From an uncultured Lachnospiraceae bacterium (GTDB taxonomy: Bacteria; Bacillota_A; Clostridia; Lachnospirales; Lachnospiraceae), in assembly GCA_905207905.1 (NCBI GenBank), contig CAJLNC010000087.1:1-10229 (forward strand): a stretch of 10,229 nucleotides of DNA. The letters run 5' to 3'. Of the stretch, positions 5,785 to 10,229 are shown piece after piece. A program made the translations under genes and the position numbers. Numbering within the stretch: the first letter of the stretch is position 1; every line of letters begins with the position of its first letter. A model generated the notes under the pieces. The model saw nothing but the letters and a program-made list of their open reading frames with translations, was not told where the DNA came from and ran no database searches.

Positions 5785-7995
5785 TTAATAACCATAGTTG
5801 GAATAGAAGCTGTCCGCATCCTCGGTCTTAGCCCCTTCTTCCACTCCTTTTCCATAGGGGAAGGCAATCTTATCTTCCAAAGTTACGCCCTGCAAAATCT
5901 CCATAGCGTTGCCGTAGACTGTGATCCCGGTCTCCACATACTGTTTCTTCAAAAGTCCGTCCTCTCCCTGCAAATATACATACTGCTTTCCGCTGGCATC
6001 CTCCCGAATCAGAGCTTTTTCCAAAAAGATCTCGCCGGACGATATATTCTTCACAATCTGGTACTCCACCTCTCCCTCTGAAAGCCCTTCACTGTTTTCA
6101 ATGTAAGCCAGGAAAGGATAGTAGGATGCATTGGAATTCTCCCCATATCCGTAATAATTATCAGAATTGTTGGGATATGGTGAAATCTCTGTGATAGTGG
6201 CAGAAAAGCTCATGCCGGTTTCATAGGAGGTTCCATTTACCACATCACCCACATGGACCGTATCCAGGCTCAGCTCATTGACATTTCCCTGGAGGTACAA
6301 ACCGGCTGCCCCGGAAATCACAATAAAGTCCTCATCGGAAACTGCGGAATCCAGAGAACCTGCGGAAGTCACCACTCCGTCCATTCTGCTCTTTACGATT
6401 TTATTATCCAGCTTTCTGTCATACTGTCTCAGTTTCAGTTCACTCTCCCGAATCAGAAGTTTCTGCTCCTTGATGGTATCCTCCTGCTCTCGGATGGCCT
6501 GTTTTAGTTCCTCCGCCGTGTAGCCTGAGTCCCCTCCCAGATCGCCGAAATCTCCAAAACCGCCGTCTCCCGGAAAATCTGTCTCCGGCTCTGAAGAGCT
6601 TTCTGTCTCCTGAAGCACATCGTCATAGTTCAGCCTGCCCACATACTCGCTCAAACGTTCTATATAAGAAGTCAGATCCTCCTGGTACGTCTCAAAAGCA
6701 CTTTTGGACAAACCATAATAGGCGTCCACAGCCGCCCGGATGGCCGGTTCCATAGAAGTAAACGTCTCCTCATCCAAGTCAGACACCGGCCGTTTCTCCG
6801 GGTCGATCTGGAGAACATGATAAATCAGCTGGTACACGCAGGCTCTGTCATAAGCCTGTCCCAGCACCACCGTGGTAGCTTCTCCCACCAGTTGGGCAAC
6901 CTGAGGCTTCACCGTGTAAAGCTGCACCTTCCGCCTCTCTCCCAGCACATCCACCAGCTCCTGCTCCTCCATCCAGGAAAGCTGTTCCCGGAAGATCCGC
7001 AGCGCTTCACTGATATCCGAAGGGATCAGCTGATCCAGTTCCTGGGCAGAAAGCTGATTCACACGCGTAAGAAACTGGTTCACACTGCTTAAAACCGCCT
7101 CGGTGTCCACATCCGTTTCACCATCCTGAGGCTGGTCACTGTCAATGAGCACATCGTCAGAGCTGGTTCCGTCCTCCACATCCGTGCTGCCAGGATCCGT
7201 CTCTCCGCCTCCCTCTGTCTCCGAATCCAAAATCAAATCTCCATTCTCCATATCTGAAGTTCCCTCATCAACCACCGGCTCTGTCTCCGTCTGAGAAGGA
7301 TCGGGATCCATTATCTGATCCTGGGAACTGTCCCCGGATACGCCCGGATCTGACACAATCGGCTCTGAAATCTCCGATTCTGGCGCTGCCGCCGGATCCT
7401 CAAAAATGTCAGCACCGGATGCAGCCATAGCCTCTGTTGAGGCTGACGAAGTCTCCGCCAAAACTCCTTCTGCGCTCTGCGGCGCGGTCAGAAGCTGATC
7501 TTCTGGCACTGAATCCGAGATCTCTCCTCCATCTTCAAACAGTCCGTCACTATCCAGGGACGCGGTCATGGTAGAATCCATAAAGGACAAAGATGCCGTA
7601 GCTGTAGTATTTTTCAGCTTTTGCAGCTCCTTTTCCATAGAAGTAAGTCCCAGCTCCAACGTCTGCAAAGTGAGATCTTCCATCTCCCTCTGCAGCTCCA
7701 CCAAAGCCATATCATACTCCAGCAGAGGATCCCCGATCTTTACCTCATCTCCCGTCTCCACATACACCTTCACCAGCTCATAATCGGAATCCAGCTGAAT
7801 ATTCTGGGAACTCATGGAGATAATGCTTCCGTAGGAACTGCTCATATCGCCATAGTAGGACATATTAATATTGGATACCGGCACCACTTTCACCGGCTTT
7901 TTCTGAGACTGCATGGAATAGTGGATCCCATAACCAATCCCGGCCACCACCACTCCGGTCACCAGCACTGCGATTACCACTGTCTTAACTTTCAT
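5785..7995 (-). CDS. HlyD/MacA-like membrane-anchored adaptor with a large acidic insert
   Basis: This 736-residue adaptor subunit should bridge the permease outside the membrane. Residues 6-27 form an N-terminal signal anchor. Residues about 62-95 (NIQLDSDYELVKVYVETGDE) are the first half of a biotinyl-lipoyl-like domain, and residues about 530-590 the second half (KIVKSRMDGVVTSAGS...). Between them are two coiled-coil arms at about 95-130 and 493-532, as in other adaptors. A beta-barrel and membrane-proximal domain end at SNYGY. The family is usually about 350-550 residues; the excess is an acidic D/E/S/T/P-rich stretch (about 140-300), a helical region (300-460) and a Gly/Asp-rich patch (474-491). 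The start at 7995 is chosen because an AAGGGGG site lies just upstream and the anchor follows at once; longer in-frame starts would run far back into the ATPase gene. It overlaps the end of the ATPase gene by 11 bases. Confidence 0.85.
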   Translation of the reverse strand: MKVKTVVIAVLVTGVVVAGIGYGIHYSMQSQKKPVKVVPVSNINMSYYGDMSSSYGSIISMSSQNIQLDSDYELVKVYVETGDEVKIGDPLLEYDMALVELQREMEDLTLQTLELGLTSMEKELQKLKNTTATASLSFMDSTMTASLDSDGLFEDGGEISDSVPEDQLLTAPQSAEGVLAETSSASTEAMAASGADIFEDPAAAPESEISEPIVSDPGVSGDSSQDQIMDPDPSQTETEPVVDEGTSDMENGDLILDSETEGGGETDPGSTDVEDGTSSDDVLIDSDQPQDGETDVDTEAVLSSVNQFLTRVNQLSAQELDQLIPSDISEALRIFREQLSWMEEQELVDVLGERRKVQLYTVKPQVAQLVGEATTVVLGQAYDRACVYQLIYHVLQIDPEKRPVSDLDEETFTSMEPAIRAAVDAYYGLSKSAFETYQEDLTSYIERLSEYVGRLNYDDVLQETESSSEPETDFPGDGGFGDFGDLGGDSGYTAEELKQAIREQEDTIKEQKLLIRESELKLRQYDRKLDNKIVKSRMDGVVTSAGSLDSAVSDEDFIVISGAAGLYLQGNVNELSLDTVHVGDVVNGTSYETGMSFSATITEISPYPNNSDNYYGYGENSNASYYPFLAYIENSEGLSEGEVEYQIVKNISSGEIFLEKALIREDASGKQYVYLQGEDGLLKKQYVETGITVYGNAMEILQGVTLEDKIAFPYGKGVEEGAKTEDADSFYSNYGY

Positions 7996-8728
7996 TGGTA
8001 TCCCCCTTACGTTCTGAGATCTCCCCGTCAAAAATATCCACCACCCGCTTCGCATAGGATGCAATCTCCGGGGCATGGGTGATCATTACGATCGTAACTC
8101 CCTCCTTGTTCAGCAGGTCAAACAGCTCCATCAACTGGGTGCTGGACTTGGAATCCAAAGCGCCTGTGGGCTCATCTGCCAGAAGAATCTTAGGATGATT
8201 CACAATCGCCCTGGCAATAGCCACCCTCTGTTTCTGGCCTCCGGAAAGCTGGGTGGGCTTAAAGTACATACGATCCTCCAGCCCCACTCTTCTCAGTGCT
8301 TCCGCAGCCCGCTTCACTCTCTCCCGCTTCTTTACCCCCGCATATACCAGAGGCAGACACACGTTTTCCAGCGCAGACTGCCTTGGCAGAAGCTGAAAGT
8401 TCTGGAACACAAAACCGAGATTATGGAGACGGATATGAGCCATGTCCTTGTCATTCCGGTTCAGCATATTCTGTCCCGCCAGCTCATAAGATCCGGATGT
8501 AGGCCGGTCCAGGCAGCCTACAATATTCATCAGAGTTGATTTTCCGGCACCATTAGATCCAATATATGCTACCGACTCACCTTTTTCTACGGTAAAATTT
8601 ATATCTTTTACTGCTTCTTTCATATGATATTTAGGGGCAACAATGTGTTTCAACATTCCAGATAGACCTTGCTCTTTATCTGCAATTTTATAATTTTTAC
8701 ACAAAGAATTAACTTCAATTAAACTCAT
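7985..8728 (-). CDS. ABC transporter ATPase, mosaic of an ABC-2-type front and a MacB-type body
   Basis: A 247-residue ABC ATPase that should power the adaptor-permease pair downstream. Key motifs are all present: Walker A GSNGAGKST (57-65), Q-loop Q109 in FVFQNFQLLP, signature LSGGQ (161-165), Walker B ILLADE with catalytic E186, D-loop LDSKS, and H-loop H218. From about residue 66 on (LMNIVGCLDRPTSG, VFQNFQLLP, DEPTGALD) it is clearly MacB/LolD-type. The first ~60 residues (YKIADKEQGLSGMLKHIVAP, then EKGESVAYIGSNGAG) instead resemble ABC-2/NatA-type ATPases; MacB proteins normally have MG-x-SGSGKST. The front is AT-rich, the body GC-richer. The start at 8728 has an AGGAG site nine bases upstream. 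The reading frame is intact, so it may still work. Probably a recombination product. Confidence 0.9.
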   Translation of the reverse strand: MSLIEVNSLCKNYKIADKEQGLSGMLKHIVAPKYHMKEAVKDINFTVEKGESVAYIGSNGAGKSTLMNIVGCLDRPTSGSYELAGQNMLNRNDKDMAHIRLHNLGFVFQNFQLLPRQSALENVCLPLVYAGVKKRERVKRAAEALRRVGLEDRMYFKPTQLSGGQKQRVAIARAIVNHPKILLADEPTGALDSKSSTQLMELFDLLNKEGVTIVMITHAPEIASYAKRVVDIFDGEISERKGDTNES

Positions 8729-8772
8729 GTTTCATATCTCCTGTCTCAATATTTTGAATCTCAATGATAATA

Positions 8773-9951
8773 TCAACATCCATTACCGTTTGCAATAGCT
8801 TGGGTATACACATTGCGAGTAAACGCAGACACATTCTCCCATGTATATACGTTTCTGGCTTTCTCTATTGAAGCACCAGCCAACTTTTTGCGTAATTCTG
8901 GATGTTGCCAAAGCCGGAGTATGGCCGATGCTAACATATCTACGTCACCCGGGGATACTAATAATCCAGTTTTTTCATCTTCCACAATTTCTTTCAACCC
9001 GCCCGAATTACTTGCAATTACCGGCGTACCATCTAACATAGATTCGATTGCTGTAATTCCAAATGGCTCAGCCAAACTCGGTACTACATGCATAGCTGAA
9101 TTTATCAAGTTCTGATGTACATCTAGATTTGAAATCATCCCTGTAAAGTGAACCCGATGACTGATCCCTAACTCCTGTGCAATCTTGACGAAATTCCTTC
9201 TACCTGTACCATCACCCATAATAACTAGATCCGGTAACGTTTCATCTTTTTCCAATGCTGTTGCATATGCATTAATAAGGATATCTACACCCTTTTTATA
9301 TTCTAATCTTCCCGAAAAAGTAATATAGTTATTATGATTACCGCTTATATTTTGCATTTCATCGGGCATAGAAACGCCATTGGCAATCACCTGAATTACC
9401 TCTGGATGCATAAACTGAAAACGTTCCAATACCACATCTCTCAACCATTCACTAACCACGATTACGTTTGTAGCATTACGAAGCATATAATTTCGCATTC
9501 CTTCGCCAAAATGGTTAGGAAAATCGTTAATAGCATGAACAGTTGCCACCACCGGAATATTAATTTTTTTAAGAATGAGTTCCAACGCATTCAACAAAAA
9601 ATAGTCATGGACGTGAATCAAATCAAAATTGCTATCCCTAAGCAAATCATTCAATTCACGCACACATGTGGCTACGAAAAGATTATTACTAACCCACGCA
9701 CACATCGGTGGCATAGGATTTGGAAAATCATTTAGCAAATGTTTTCCAATCGTACGGTTCATCAAAAAATATCTAACACCATTTTTCCAAATAATGTGTA
9801 TCTTTTCCTGATCATCAAAATCAGCAGCGCTTAAAACGGTTACACTGTCACCATATTGTTTTACGAGCTGGCTGGACAAGTCCTCCACATGCTTTGTAAG
9901 TCCATTCGGTTCTACCCAAAAAGGATTACCCTCAATCATCAAAATTTCCAT
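8773..9951 (-). CDS. GT4-family glycosyltransferase
   Basis: A 392-residue GT-B fold glycosyltransferase that would move a sugar from a nucleotide donor to an unknown acceptor in the cytoplasm. The N-terminal acceptor half starts MEILMIEGNPFWVEPNGLTK, with the glycine-containing loop near residue 17 and HVHDYFLLNA near 113-122. The C-terminal donor half has SGRLEYKKGVDILINAY (213-229) and the retaining-GT4 EX7E motif EPFGITAIE (E295, E303), followed by GTPVIASNSGGLKEIV. The start at 9951 has AGGG seven bases upstream; an upstream in-frame TTG is less likely. It lies 44 bases before the ATPase gene and shares AT-rich codon use with that gene's first ~190 bases, so it probably belonged with the donor of the ATPase front. 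Polysaccharide, glycolipid or glycopeptide synthesis are all possible. Confidence 0.88.
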   Translation of the reverse strand: MEILMIEGNPFWVEPNGLTKHVEDLSSQLVKQYGDSVTVLSAADFDDQEKIHIIWKNGVRYFLMNRTIGKHLLNDFPNPMPPMCAWVSNNLFVATCVRELNDLLRDSNFDLIHVHDYFLLNALELILKKINIPVVATVHAINDFPNHFGEGMRNYMLRNATNVIVVSEWLRDVVLERFQFMHPEVIQVIANGVSMPDEMQNISGNHNNYITFSGRLEYKKGVDILINAYATALEKDETLPDLVIMGDGTGRRNFVKIAQELGISHRVHFTGMISNLDVHQNLINSAMHVVPSLAEPFGITAIESMLDGTPVIASNSGGLKEIVEDEKTGLLVSPGDVDMLASAILRLWQHPELRKKLAGASIEKARNVYTWENVSAFTRNVYTQAIANGNGC

Positions 9952-10015
9952 ATTCAATCCCTCACTATTTTTTATTATCAACTATAAATGAGCAAATATT
10001 GAAATTTACAAAAAG

Positions 10016-10229
10016 TCACCCCACCATCCTAAGAACATCTTCCAGTGATGCACCATTTTTAATAAAAACATGAAGATTGCTGAGTCGTTCTATCCTGACC
10101 TGATTCTGAAAATACTGATATCCATCTTCAAAAGTGCAGTATTTTCCAGAATGCATACAGCACATGTAATGAACCAGTGGCATGATCAGCCAGTATCGCT
10201 GAATTCCCTGCTTAGAACGAGAGCTGGTA
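10016..10229 (-). mobile_element. Probable transposase, C-terminal end (continues beyond the window)
   Basis: The last 70 codons of a minus-strand gene are visible, ending in TGA at 10016-10018. The sequence RSKQGIQRYWLIMPLVHYMC, followed by GKYCTFEDGYQYF and ending GASLEDVLRMVG, has the look of the C-terminal helical tail of DDE-type IS transposases common in Lachnospiraceae. There a final R-S-x-x-G-I-x-R-Y segment follows the catalytic core. The catalytic residues are outside the window, so neither family nor intactness can be judged. An insertion end should lie between here and the glycosyltransferase (about 9960-10015), but no terminal repeat can be confirmed without the other end. Confidence 0.5.

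Noticed and set aside
7621..8539. Plus-strand frames opposite the adaptor and ATPase
   Set aside because: The opposite strand encodes well-conserved ATPase and adaptor domains; these frames show no recognisable domain.
9952..10010. Possible promoter for the glycosyltransferase (TTGTAA or TTCAAT with GATAAT-like -10 boxes)
   Set aside because: The region is so AT-rich that weak matches are expected by chance, and none combines a good -35, a good -10 and 17-base spacing.

Overview
The window looks like part of a Firmicutes genome, most likely a gut Lachnospiraceae (Blautia-like). The evidence is Clostridia-type S2 and EF-Ts sequences, strong AGGAGG-type ribosome binding sites, a MacB-type exporter with a Gram-positive-style membrane-anchored adaptor, and mixed base composition. 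The genus is a guess from protein style, not from a search. Apart from a MerR fragment, every recognisable gene is on the minus strand, so transcription runs from right to left.

Layout from left to right: (1) The 5' part of a tRNA-Gly(CCC) gene, cut by the window edge, with its own consensus promoter. (2) A decay zone at about 130-2425. It holds a headless MerR regulator, an unrecognised 48-codon frame, a DUF368 (PopT-type) membrane protein missing most of its first repeat, a sensor histidine kinase that loses its ATPase domain and runs into the DUF368 remnant, and a frameshifted zinc-ribbon/membrane protein relic. (3) The housekeeping rpsB-tsf operon (2569-4295). It has a perfect -10/-35 promoter, a leader of about 100 nt that can fold into a nested hairpin, and a strong 23-bp terminator. 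(4) A three-gene tripartite exporter: ATPase (7985-8728), HlyD/MacA-like adaptor (5785-7995) and MacB-type permease (4507-5772), tightly packed and translationally coupled. (5) An AT-rich right end with a GT4 glycosyltransferase (8773-9951) and the C-terminal fragment of a probable transposase (10016-10229, cut by the window edge).

The most notable point is the ATPase. Its first ~60 residues resemble an ABC-2/NatA-type ATPase (AT-rich DNA, Walker A of the NGAGKST kind). The rest is MacB/LolD-type in GC-richer DNA. The switch falls at the Walker A motif, which suggests that homologous recombination between two different ABC ATPase genes joined the glycosyltransferase locus to the MacB exporter. 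A second notable point is the adaptor, which carries an acidic, low-complexity insert of about 160 residues. I see no CRISPR array or known defence system.
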